NCBI GenBank assembly: GCA_015064005.1
Contig: SVTA01000006.1
Location: 1 to 43,592, forward strand
DNA: 43,592 nt
Direction: 5' to 3'
Origin: Oscillospiraceae bacterium
GTDB lineage: Bacteria; Bacillota; Clostridia; Oscillospirales; CAG-272
The position numbers and the translations under genes were made by a program. Positions 22,995 through 31,966 of this stretch are shown in pieces. The notes beneath the pieces were generated by a model. It searched no databases. It saw only the letters and a list, made by a program, of their open reading frames with translations, and was not told the DNA's origin. Positions within the stretch are counted from its first letter, which is position 1, and each line of letters starts with the position of its first letter.

Positions 22995-24362
22995 TCAGGA
23001 AAATTGGAGCGTGACGTTGCCTGCGGCATCCACGGCAATGGTGGCCGTCTGCCCCACAGTATCCGTGCCCGTCAGGGCCACGGTCACATTCTCAGCGGAC
23101 ACGCCCATATCCACGCCGTTGCCGAACAGCACACCAATGGTCGCTGCGGAGGTCTGCGGATGGCAGGCTCTGTCGATCAGCAGACTGCCGCTGACGGTCA
23201 CACCCGTAAGGGTGGCACCCTCGGCGACGCTGCCGGCAAGAAGTCCGAAGCTGGCTCCGTTCAGACGGGAGCCGGCGAGGATGGTGTAAGAAATATTTTC
23301 AAAGGACACGTTGCGCAGGGTGGCATTTGACTCCAGGGCACCGAAAAGGCCGCCAATCATCTTGGAGTTATCCGCCTGCACCACGTTGACGTTGCTGATC
23401 TTGTGGCCGTTGCCCTCAAGCATACCCGAGAAACGGATAAAGGCAAGGCTGGGAGGCCACATTTCACCGGCAAAATCAAGATCTGCCATCAGCTCCAGGC
23501 AAGCACCCGGGCGAACCGCGCTCTGCTGGAATTGCTTGACGGTCTGGATGCGGTACCACTCGCCTTTGCGCCAGGTGGTGTATACGGGGATCTTCTCCGC
23601 GCTGGCAATGCCCTTGTCGTAATCCACCGCGCCACCGAGCTTTTCGGTGATGGGGGTGGTCTTTTCCGCGTCTGCATAGGCGGAAACAAAGGTCATGCCC
23701 TCCACCTTGGGAAAGCGCTGCATATTCATGGCGCCGGTCTTTTCATCCCACGAGGGCAGGGAAAGCTCCAGAGCCTCCACCGTGCCGAGAGAGGAAAAGC
23801 TGCCGTCGGCCTCCTCCTTATAAAATTCAAAGGAGAAATAGGGTACCCACGCGGCATACAGCGTCAGCACATTTTCCTCGGCGGTGTAGCTGCCGTTGGG
23901 ATCAACCTTCACCCGATCCGTGGAAAAATCCCACTTGCCCGCATATTCATAGCCCTGCGGTCTACCGGACACGGCAGTGGGCACGCCGTATTCGTCAAGG
24001 GGCTCACCCGCCTCGTTTACGCGGGGAATGCGCTGGGTATACCAGCCGGCAAGGAAGCACTTGGTACGGGAGACCTCGAAGGCGCCGTCGCCCCGACGCT
24101 CATCGTCGGGGGCGATCAGGGCGATCTCCTTCATACCGTCGGCGCCGGTCTTGCCGTTTTCGGGGTTGAATACGTCCACCACGAAAACGTCCTTGGTACC
24201 GGCAAATACGCCGCCATTGGCATCAAAGCGCACGCTGACGGTGTGGCCGTCCTTGTCAAGGGAGCTGTAGGGGGTCTCCCACTGACTGCAGCCACAGAGC
24301 AGACCCACCGCCAAAAGCAGTGCCGCCAGCAATACTGTTACAATCCATTTTCTTTTCATCAT
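22995..24362 (-). CDS. Surface lipoprotein with FDANGG-type repeats and GLUG-like motifs
   Basis: About 455 residues. Signal WIVTVLLAALLLAVGLLCGC with lipidation Cys near 25. The N-terminal part has VSVRFDANGGVFAG and CFLAGWYT, typical of InlB B/Listeria-Bacteroides repeats, and a second such unit around LTLYAAWVPYFSFEFYKE. From about 270 the sequence changes to a beta-helix style (LEGNGHKISNVNVVQ, IGGLFGAL, NVSFENISYTI, FGLLAGSV), as in GLUG-repeat adhesins. ATG 24362 is used; a TTG one codon upstream has better spacing from GGAG. It lies between the surface protease and oppA in the same operon. Probably an adhesin or protein-binding lipoprotein. Confidence 0.8.
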   Translation of the reverse strand: MMKRKWIVTVLLAALLLAVGLLCGCSQWETPYSSLDKDGHTVSVRFDANGGVFAGTKDVFVVDVFNPENGKTGADGMKEIALIAPDDERRGDGAFEVSRTKCFLAGWYTQRIPRVNEAGEPLDEYGVPTAVSGRPQGYEYAGKWDFSTDRVKVDPNGSYTAEENVLTLYAAWVPYFSFEFYKEEADGSFSSLGTVEALELSLPSWDEKTGAMNMQRFPKVEGMTFVSAYADAEKTTPITEKLGGAVDYDKGIASAEKIPVYTTWRKGEWYRIQTVKQFQQSAVRPGACLELMADLDFAGEMWPPSLAFIRFSGMLEGNGHKISNVNVVQADNSKMIGGLFGALESNATLRNVSFENISYTILAGSRLNGASFGLLAGSVAEGATLTGVTVSGSLLIDRACHPQTSAATIGVLFGNGVDMGVSAENVTVALTGTDTVGQTATIAVDAAGNVTLQFS

Positions 24363-24382
24363 CAAGTAAACGCTCCAAAAGC

Positions 24383-27300
24383 TTATGCTTTATCGGAGGA
24401 GTCATCCCCGTCGGCCTCGGCTGGCTCAGCCGGCGCGACGGTATCCTCCGTGACCGCCTCCTCTGCAGATCCAGGGGTGGGGGTCTCTACGCTATGGGGA
24501 GATGCGGGACCTTGGGGGTCGTCCTTGCTTCCTTTGCCATGAAGGGACTCAAAGACAGCAGCAACGATTGCGATAAGCGCAATGCCCGCGCCGAGGACGA
24601 TGGCCACTACCACGGAGGTGGGGAACGCATCCGTCTCCACGGGAGTTTCATCCACAGGAGGCTCCTCGGGAGCAGGAGGCTCCTCGTTCTGGAGATATTC
24701 CAGATCCGTAATGCGCTTTTCTGCCTGAGTCAGCTTGGCATATTCAGTCACCAGAGCCCGCTGCTCCAGGCTCGCCACCTTGTCGTAGGCGGCACGGGCC
24801 AGCTGAACGAGTGCCTTATCGGAAAGGGATACGCGCTCGGGCAGCTTATTGATGGCAGCAATGGCAGCCAGGGTCACATCATCGGCAGCGGTGGCACCGT
24901 CCAGCACCACATTGAAGTACTGGGCAAAAATGAAGGAATCGTAGTTCTTGCCGTTTACGGGACGCACCATCACCAGATTCTGATCCATATGACCGATGTA
25001 ATCCACAAAGTTGGCGCCGTAGTAAACGTTGGTGGCAAGATCGGCGGCGTTCCACATGAAGTAAGGAACGATGCCAAGGCCGGGCTTTTCCAGCACCGTG
25101 ACGCCGTCGGTATCCATGAAGACGTAGTTGCCGGTGGCGGGCACGTTATCACCGCTGACATAGTAGTAATAATCGTACTCCTCCTCAAGGATGGGAGCGT
25201 CATAGCTGGCGAAGGACACGAGAGAGAGACTGTCACAGCCGAAGAATGCCTTGTGACCGATGGACTCCACCGTGTAGGGAAGCATCACCTTGACCACGTC
25301 GGCACCAGCAAAGGCCATGGCGCCGATGCGCACGGTTCCTGCTGCCACCTGCGCACTCTCGGCGTCGCCGGCGTAGGTGATCAGCACAAGTCCGTTGGGC
25401 ACCACGCGATACAGAGAGCCATCCACCACCTTGACGGTTTCGCTGATGTCAAAGGTATAGGTGGGTACCTCGTAATCGGTGCCGTTGAAGCTTTCCACAA
25501 CAATGCTGCTGAAGGGCACCAGGCGGCACATGGCGAAGGGATTGTCGCCGATGCTGACCAGACTATTGCCCAGCTTGACGGCAAGATCGGTCACCGTTTC
25601 CATCATAAAGGCATTGGTGCCGATGTGGGTAGCGCCGGAGAGGTCTGCCTCGGCCAGTGCCGTGTAGGCAAAGGCATAATCGGCAATTTCGGTAGCATAG
25701 GCAAGGTTGGCAGTTGCGGACAAATCCTTGCAGTAGGAGAACGCGCCCTCACCTACGGTGAAGGGAGCATTACCGAAGGTCACGCGGGCAAGCTCCTCCA
25801 CGTACACAAAGGCATACTCGCCGATAGCGGTAGCGGAGGAGAGATCCACCTCCACCAATGCCGTTTCGCTGAAGGCGTTATCGCCGATAATCTCCACGTT
25901 TTGGGTATTGATGGTGGAGAGCTTGTCGGCACCGCCGAAGGCGCGAGCGGGGATCTCCTTGATGCCGGCGCCGAGCTTCACGGTAGTAAGCTCGCGGCAG
26001 TAGGCAAAGGCATCCTCACCGATGGCTGTGGCAGCGGAGAGGTCCACGGAGGTAAAGACGGGGGCATAGTAGCGGTATACGTAGTTGCCGTCCACCACGG
26101 AGGGAACGGTACAGCCGCTGTTGGCGAAGAGATAAAGCACGTCGCCGGAGAAGGCGCTGTCGCCAATGGAAACAACCTTAGAAAGGTCGATATCGCGGAG
26201 CGCGCCTGCGTTGTAGAAGGCCTGGTCGCCGATGACGGCACCGTCGCCAAGGGTCACGCTCTCCAGCGCGCAGGCACCGAAGAAGGCGCTGTCACCGATG
26301 GTCACGTCACGGCCGACGGTCAGATTCTTAAGATTGGAGAGATAGACGTAGTAGTAATGACGCACGCCGTCCTCGTCCTTGAAGTTATCCACGCGCCAGA
26401 ACTCATCTCTGTTGAGGTGGAAGGCATAGTCGCCGATGACGGCGCCATTGCCGATGATAACGGTTTCAAGCTCCGCGCACTCGCAGAAGGCACCCTCACT
26501 GACGGTGAAGCCGTCGGGCACGTTAACAGTGGTAAGCTTGCTGCCCGCAAAGGCATACTTGCCGAGGGTCATGCCGTTCTTCAGCACGAATCCGGTCATG
26601 GCCGTGTTACAGAAGCCGTAATCCCCAATGTCAGTCAGGGCGGGCATATTGACGGTAGCAAGACGCTCTGCGTCCGCAAAGGCGTAGTTACCGATCTTCG
26701 TCACGGCAGGTGCCGTGATGGCAGTGATACCGGTATGACCGGAGAAAGCACCGTTTTCGATGACCTTGATCTCACCGCCCAGCACAAGCTCGCCGCGGAA
26801 GGCGGGCAGCGCCAGCACCAGCGTATCCCCTGCCCCGTTGGTCAGGTAGTTGCCGGAGGTGTGCAGCTTCAGGTTGGTGTTGGCAGCATCCACAGTGAAG
26901 CGCTCCACCTTGGTGCCGCGGAAGGCATACTCACCGATGACGGCCACGTCGCGACCGAAGCTGACGCTTTCCAGCTTGGTGCAGCCGTTGAAGGCGCCGG
27001 TGGGTACCACCGCTGCATTGACGGTCACCTCGGTGAGGCCTGCGCAACCACTGAAGGCGTACTGACCCAGCTTGATCTTTTCCGCACCCATGGTGAGGGT
27101 GGAAACCGAGGTGCAGCCCGCAAAGGCGTAGGCACCAACGGACTGGGTGTTCTCCGGCAGAGCGATGCCGGCAAGGTTTTCATTGCCGAAGAAGGCGTAA
27201 TCCGCCACGGCCACGGTGCGCTTCAGCGAAAGGGTGCCGCGCAGATCGCAGTTGTAGAAGGCGTGCTGGTTGATGAACTTGGCGTTCTCAAGACCCTGCA

Positions 27301-30300
27301 CGGTTTCAAGAGAGGTACAGCCGTAGAAGGCACCGTAGTCCACCTTCACAATGGTGGAGGGGAGGGTGATCTTCTTCAGGGACGTGAGTCCCGCAAAGGC
27401 GTACGGGCCAATGGTCTCCACGCCCTCGGGAACGATGACCTCCTCGATGGTATCCTCACCGATGTACCAGATCTTGGTGGCGTCCGGCTCCTCCTCGGTG
27501 ATCTCCCAAGGCTCCTTGGGAATGTAATTGAAGTTGGAGAAGGCGAACTGGCCGATCTCAGTGACGGCAAGGCTTGTGGGGATCTGTACCACGCCACCGT
27601 TACCGTAATAGTGGGTAATGGAGGGGCCGGTGGTCACGTAGGGATCCTTGACCTCGATGGAAACAGATTTGCTGTAGAAGGTGCTCTTTCCATCCATCAG
27701 CACGCGAATGGAGATGGAGGCAAAGCCCTCTCCCACCGCTACGATGCTGCCGTTTTCATCCACCGTAGCTACCTTATTGTTACTGCTCTCGAAGGTCACC
27801 TTGGTGGCATTCGGGAAGTAGGCATCCAGCCGGTAGCGCAGTGTCACGGCCTCGGAGGGATACATGGTCAGCGAGCAGTAGGCATCGTTATTAAACTTAC
27901 GCTCGTCACCGGTCTCACCCAATTCTCTATCGGGAGAGGAGAGCATAAAGAAGGCCTTGTCCGTGTGATAACCGGTGATGGTAAAGGTGTCAAGCACAGG
28001 CTTATCGTAGCGCACAAATCCTGCCTCGCCCTCGGCCAGCACCGTCAGCATGAAGGTAGTGGTCTTGAGCGATACGGGGTCACGGGCGGCAATGCGCGCC
28101 TTGCCGGGGGCAACGGCCACCAGTTTGTTGTTGACAACCGTTGCGACGGCGGGATTCAGAGAGGAGAACTCCAAAAGCTCCGGCCACTCGCCGCCGGGAT
28201 AAACCTTGGGGGCGAGGGTGTAGACCTGATTGGGGCTGAGGGTAAGGCCCTCGGCAGCCTCCTCAAAATAGAAATCGGCGAAATCGTCGGGCAACGGGAT
28301 CTCGTAGGCTGCCTGGTTCAGCGCGTAGTCATAGCAAACCACGGTGAAGGTGTTGCGATTGATGGTGCTGTTGCGGATGATATCCACGTAATCGGTCAGC
28401 TCGTAGGTCACGTAGGAGGTACCGTTGAATTCGGAGTAAACAGGGGTCATATACTCCCCAAAGGTATTGAGCATATAGCCGCTGCCATCCGATGCCATAC
28501 CCACGTAGCCCATCTGCATGGACATGGCGTAGTGGTTATCGTAAACCGCCACGCGGGCAAACAGACGCGTTTTCTTTTCGGCACGGTCGTACTCGGTGTA
28601 GAAATCACAGCCGGTCACGGTGGGGGCGGAGAAATCGGTGCGGAAGGGGAACTCAAAGACGTTACTGTCGTTGGTTTCAAGGCCGCCGTTGCCGTAATCC
28701 ACGTAGCCCTGAAGCTTCACGGTGTAGGCGGTGTTGTTCTTGAGATTTTCCTCAATGGCGGAGAACTCAATCTCCACATTAGCGGGATAGATAGTGCCAC
28801 CGTCACCGTAGGACTTGCGCACGTCGTCCTCGATCTTACTGAACACCACCTCGCCGGTGGCATCCTCCGTGATGGTGATCTCGATCTTCGCGGCGTTGCG
28901 AAGGAGACCCATCCACACGAAGCGCAGAGAGTTGACGGTATCCGCCTGGTTGGAAAGGGAGATGTACTTGCGATCCGCGGCAATCTTAGTAGAGCCGGGC
29001 GCCTGCTCAAAGTAGTAGGAGCCAAGGAAGCTGACGTAGTCGTCGGAAAGGCCGCCTACGGGACGGGAGGCGTATGCATCGGGCAGGGTCTTGTCCAGCA
29101 CGTCAATGGCATCGTCCAACTCATCCTTGTTGGTTTCAAAGTAATCAAGGTCGAAAAGGGGTGCCTCGGTCCAGTCACCGTAGAAGCCAAGGTACGGCAC
29201 GTTCAGATTCACGGTGGTGCCGCTCTTGGCGGTCAGCTTGAGGAAGCCCTCCACGTACATACCGTTTTCAAAGGAGGCGTCAAGGTAGGCCTTGTCCGCA
29301 TCGCTGAGCGTGATGGTCACGGTCACGTCGGTGGTGGAGCCGGGGGCAACGGTCACGGTCTTGCCGTCGGCCGAGCCGCTCTCGATCTTAACGGTGGCAC
29401 CGCTGAGGATATAGCCCTCCTCGGTAACGGTGGTTTCACCCTGATGGGTCTTGGTGTCACTGACACCCTCGGTCATTACAATAGCAGAAAGGTCGTAGGA
29501 AAGGGTCGCGTTTCCAAAATTCTTAACAGTAAATTTCAGCGTATACTTGCCGGTCTTTGCGGGATCGTCACCAAGCTCGATCTTGGTCTTATCCATGGCA
29601 TCGCCGGTCACGCGGTTGTAGGTAATGATGTAGGCGGGGGTCAGGGCGCAGCTGTTCAGGTTTGCAAGACCCGCGCCCTGCTTGCGCACAGAATAGGGCA
29701 GGCCGTTCTTGTTCAGCACGATATCCGCGGTGGACATCATCAGCTGATTGACAAGATTGGTAACGGCAACATGATCGTTTGCAATATCCGGGAAGTTGGA
29801 CTTCACGTACTGGCGCAGCAGCGCGGTAAGGCCGGATACGTTGGGCGTTGCCATGGAGGTGCCGGAGATACGGTCGTAATCCTGACCGGGCACGGAGGAG
29901 AGAATGTATCCGCCGTGAGCGGTGATCTCGGGCTTCAGCTGCAGGTCGGGCGTAGGGCCCCAGGAGGAGAAGTCGGACATGAAGGGGCCGGAGGTCTGAT
30001 TGCGGCTTACCTTGATCTTGCCCGTGCCGGCAGCGGCCAGCAGCTCACCGTGATCCTGCGCGATGGAACAGACGGGAATGGTGGTGTCACCAACGTTCAT
30101 CTTGATATCACCGGACACGTTGTTATAAATGATAATGCCGGCGGCACCCTTCTGCTGTGCCACGTTGGCCTTTTCCTCAAAGGTGGTGGAGCCACGGCTC
30201 ACCAGAACGATCTTGTTCGTCACGTCAATGCCGGTGTAGTCGGCGGAGCGGCCGGCACCGGGAATGGTGATGAATTCGATCTCCATCTCATTGACGCCGT

Positions 30301-31681
30301 CGGCCAAAAGCTCATCCACAAAGTGCTTCTCATCCGATACGCGGTTGTTGGACTCCTGGAAATAGATGATGGTGTTATTATAAAGAATGTAAGGAGTTTT
30401 TACACCGTTGATAGACGCAACCGAGAGGGCGCCGGCGTAGGTGCCGGGAGAGCCGACGGTAGCGCTGTCGGGATTGGAGGTAAGACCCAGGTTGCCGTTC
30501 TTTTCGGAGCCGTAGGTAGAGTTGTAGCTGTTGGAGGCGGCAACGATCAGGCTGATGCCGCTTTCCTTGATGCGATCGTAAACACCGGAAAGCGCCTCGC
30601 GGTCGGTAGGACGGCTGAAGCCGCAGCCGGTACCGAGGGACATATTGATCACATCCACACCCAGCACCACACAGTCCTCCAGCGCCGCCAGGATCCAGGA
30701 GGCCAGCGCCGTCTGCTTCACGTCGGAGAAGGTCTTCATGATCACCAGCTGGGCGTTAGGTGCCACGCCGGTAATGGTATCGTCCTTACCCGCAATGATG
30801 CCTGCCACGTGGGTGCCGTGGTCACTGTTGATGGGGAATACGTCGGAGTCACCGTCGGCATAGTCGAAGCCAAAGGGCACCTTGTCGCTGACGTAAACAT
30901 CAGAGGCGGTGAGACCGCTCTGCATGCCGTTGGCGCGGGTGCCGCCCACCAGCGCGCTCACCTCGGCAAAGGTCAGGCCCAGCTTGCTTCTGTCAGCCTT
31001 GAAGTTGCCAAGCGAAAATGCGGTGTGGTAGTAATCAAGACCGGTATCCAGCACAGCCACCACCATACCGGTGCCGTCATAGGCAAAGGAGGAGCTGTTG
31101 AAGATGCCCGTGTCATATACGTTCACCTTGTTTTCCACCAGCTGAGTCTCGGCCACGTGATACACCTCGCTGACGATGGTGGTGGCACGGTCACCAAGGG
31201 CGGTGCAGACCGTTTTGAAGTCCGCAGCCTTGACTGTGATCTCAAAGCCGGAAAGCACAGTGTCGTAATCCACACCCGTGCCGTATTCCACTGCAGTGGT
31301 GTCCAGCAGCGCCATCAGCGCCGCATTCTCCCGAGAGATCTTCGCCTTGACGGCGGCAGCCTCATCGGTCAGGACATACTCCGTGAAGGAAAGCTTGCTG
31401 CCGGATTTTTCATAAGCATCAAGCAGGCTCTCCTCCTCGGTTTTGATGATCAGGGATATGATGTCCGTATCCTTGACCGTATCGGGGAGCTCGTAAACCA
31501 CAGAGCTGTCAAAAAACTGATTTCGGTTGGTAATGAGCGATTCCTCCAGCAGCCTTATGGTCGACCCGGCGCTTTCGGTTCCGCCCACCGCCGTGATCAG
31601 CGCGCCAAGCAGCAGCACAAGGGCCAGCAGCAGTGACACGCCACCAAGCAGCGATCTGGCAAGTTCTTTTTTGGTTGTCAT
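24383..31681 (-). CDS. Giant cell-surface subtilisin-like protease with BspA-type leucine-rich repeats
   Basis: 2432 residues. Signal peptide/TM at 11-33, propeptide-like region to about 195, then an S8 peptidase domain with D212 (VAVLDTG), H288 (DHGTHVAG), oxyanion N384 (AASN) and S609 (GTSMATP). A protease-associated (PA) insert lies at about 440-560 (KANVAQQKGAAGIIIY). Fn3-like beta domains follow (about 690-830), as in lactococcal PrtP/C5a peptidase. Two Ig-like Big2 units occur at about 1150-1350 (FSSLNPAVATV, SSNNKVATVDENG). About 800 residues of leucine-rich repeats of the LRR_5/BspA type follow (repeated IGxYAFxGC, LxxVxLG). The Pro/Glu-rich C-terminus has a TM at about 2350-2372 and an acidic tail, with no LPXTG. 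First gene of the opp operon. Confidence 0.93.
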   Translation of the reverse strand: MTTKKELARSLLGGVSLLLALVLLLGALITAVGGTESAGSTIRLLEESLITNRNQFFDSSVVYELPDTVKDTDIISLIIKTEEESLLDAYEKSGSKLSFTEYVLTDEAAAVKAKISRENAALMALLDTTAVEYGTGVDYDTVLSGFEITVKAADFKTVCTALGDRATTIVSEVYHVAETQLVENKVNVYDTGIFNSSSFAYDGTGMVVAVLDTGLDYYHTAFSLGNFKADRSKLGLTFAEVSALVGGTRANGMQSGLTASDVYVSDKVPFGFDYADGDSDVFPINSDHGTHVAGIIAGKDDTITGVAPNAQLVIMKTFSDVKQTALASWILAALEDCVVLGVDVINMSLGTGCGFSRPTDREALSGVYDRIKESGISLIVAASNSYNSTYGSEKNGNLGLTSNPDSATVGSPGTYAGALSVASINGVKTPYILYNNTIIYFQESNNRVSDEKHFVDELLADGVNEMEIEFITIPGAGRSADYTGIDVTNKIVLVSRGSTTFEEKANVAQQKGAAGIIIYNNVSGDIKMNVGDTTIPVCSIAQDHGELLAAAGTGKIKVSRNQTSGPFMSDFSSWGPTPDLQLKPEITAHGGYILSSVPGQDYDRISGTSMATPNVSGLTALLRQYVKSNFPDIANDHVAVTNLVNQLMMSTADIVLNKNGLPYSVRKQGAGLANLNSCALTPAYIITYNRVTGDAMDKTKIELGDDPAKTGKYTLKFTVKNFGNATLSYDLSAIVMTEGVSDTKTHQGETTVTEEGYILSGATVKIESGSADGKTVTVAPGSTTDVTVTITLSDADKAYLDASFENGMYVEGFLKLTAKSGTTVNLNVPYLGFYGDWTEAPLFDLDYFETNKDELDDAIDVLDKTLPDAYASRPVGGLSDDYVSFLGSYYFEQAPGSTKIAADRKYISLSNQADTVNSLRFVWMGLLRNAAKIEITITEDATGEVVFSKIEDDVRKSYGDGGTIYPANVEIEFSAIEENLKNNTAYTVKLQGYVDYGNGGLETNDSNVFEFPFRTDFSAPTVTGCDFYTEYDRAEKKTRLFARVAVYDNHYAMSMQMGYVGMASDGSGYMLNTFGEYMTPVYSEFNGTSYVTYELTDYVDIIRNSTINRNTFTVVCYDYALNQAAYEIPLPDDFADFYFEEAAEGLTLSPNQVYTLAPKVYPGGEWPELLEFSSLNPAVATVVNNKLVAVAPGKARIAARDPVSLKTTTFMLTVLAEGEAGFVRYDKPVLDTFTITGYHTDKAFFMLSSPDRELGETGDERKFNNDAYCSLTMYPSEAVTLRYRLDAYFPNATKVTFESSNNKVATVDENGSIVAVGEGFASISIRVLMDGKSTFYSKSVSIEVKDPYVTTGPSITHYYGNGGVVQIPTSLAVTEIGQFAFSNFNYIPKEPWEITEEEPDATKIWYIGEDTIEEVIVPEGVETIGPYAFAGLTSLKKITLPSTIVKVDYGAFYGCTSLETVQGLENAKFINQHAFYNCDLRGTLSLKRTVAVADYAFFGNENLAGIALPENTQSVGAYAFAGCTSVSTLTMGAEKIKLGQYAFSGCAGLTEVTVNAAVVPTGAFNGCTKLESVSFGRDVAVIGEYAFRGTKVERFTVDAANTNLKLHTSGNYLTNGAGDTLVLALPAFRGELVLGGEIKVIENGAFSGHTGITAITAPAVTKIGNYAFADAERLATVNMPALTDIGDYGFCNTAMTGFVLKNGMTLGKYAFAGSKLTTVNVPDGFTVSEGAFCECAELETVIIGNGAVIGDYAFHLNRDEFWRVDNFKDEDGVRHYYYVYLSNLKNLTVGRDVTIGDSAFFGACALESVTLGDGAVIGDQAFYNAGALRDIDLSKVVSIGDSAFSGDVLYLFANSGCTVPSVVDGNYVYRYYAPVFTSVDLSAATAIGEDAFAYCRELTTVKLGAGIKEIPARAFGGADKLSTINTQNVEIIGDNAFSETALVEVDLSSATAIGEYAFVYVEELARVTFGNAPFTVGEGAFSYCKDLSATANLAYATEIADYAFAYTALAEADLSGATHIGTNAFMMETVTDLAVKLGNSLVSIGDNPFAMCRLVPFSSIVVESFNGTDYEVPTYTFDISETVKVVDGSLYRVVPNGLVLITYAGDAESAQVAAGTVRIGAMAFAGADVVKVMLPYTVESIGHKAFFGCDSLSLVSFASYDAPILEEEYDYYYYVSGDNVPATGNYVFMDTDGVTVLEKPGLGIVPYFMWNAADLATNVYYGANFVDYIGHMDQNLVMVRPVNGKNYDSFIFAQYFNVVLDGATAADDVTLAAIAAINKLPERVSLSDKALVQLARAAYDKVASLEQRALVTEYAKLTQAEKRITDLEYLQNEEPPAPEEPPVDETPVETDAFPTSVVVAIVLGAGIALIAIVAAVFESLHGKGSKDDPQGPASPHSVETPTPGSAEEAVTEDTVAPAEPAEADGDDSSDKA

Positions 31682-31751
31682 TGTTCGTACCTTTCTGGAT
31701 TATTTTGCGTGCGATATGCAAGGCCATACGTGCCCAGCATATCATTGTTTG

Positions 31752-31780
31752 ATTATATCACACCCGAGCGCAAATTTCAA
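31752..31780 (-). promoter_or_regulatory. Promoter of the protease/opp operon
   Basis: Minus strand: TTGAAA (31780-31775), 17-bp spacer, TATAAT (31757-31752) with a TGA extension. It would drive a ~16-kb transcript of eight genes ending at 15694. The 285-bp divergent region holds only the two promoters and AT-rich sequence. Confidence 0.82.
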
Positions 31781-31865
31781 GCCTAAATTTTAATATATAT
31801 ATAAAATATTTGTTAAATTTATAATTTGTACAAACTTTGTTTTCATTTAGTTTTTGTATTTCCTC

Positions 31866-31894
31866 TTGATTTTTGACGTGAAATGTGGTATTCT
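31866..31894 (+). promoter_or_regulatory. Promoter of the TlpA-domain lipoprotein gene
   Basis: TTGATT (31866-31871), 17-bp spacer, TATTCT (31889-31894) with a TGG extension; weaker than the other promoters here. Confidence 0.6.
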
Positions 31895-31966
31895 AATTTA
31901 TGATGCCTAATTATGCCCTTCAAGCAATGACGGTAAGCCTCACAAAAAACACATAGGAGAACACCC

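Noticed and set aside
24383-24700. LPXTG sorting signal at the C-terminus of the subtilase
   Set aside because: No LPXTG-like motif precedes the C-terminal TM, and the TM is followed by a ~60-residue acidic tail in place of a short basic one.
24320-31636. Very long open frames antisense to real genes (also 5881-8670 plus, 31940-34822 minus)
   Set aside because: They mirror the codon bias of the true genes, lack ribosome sites and promoters, and encode low-complexity Gly/His/Val-rich sequence without domains.
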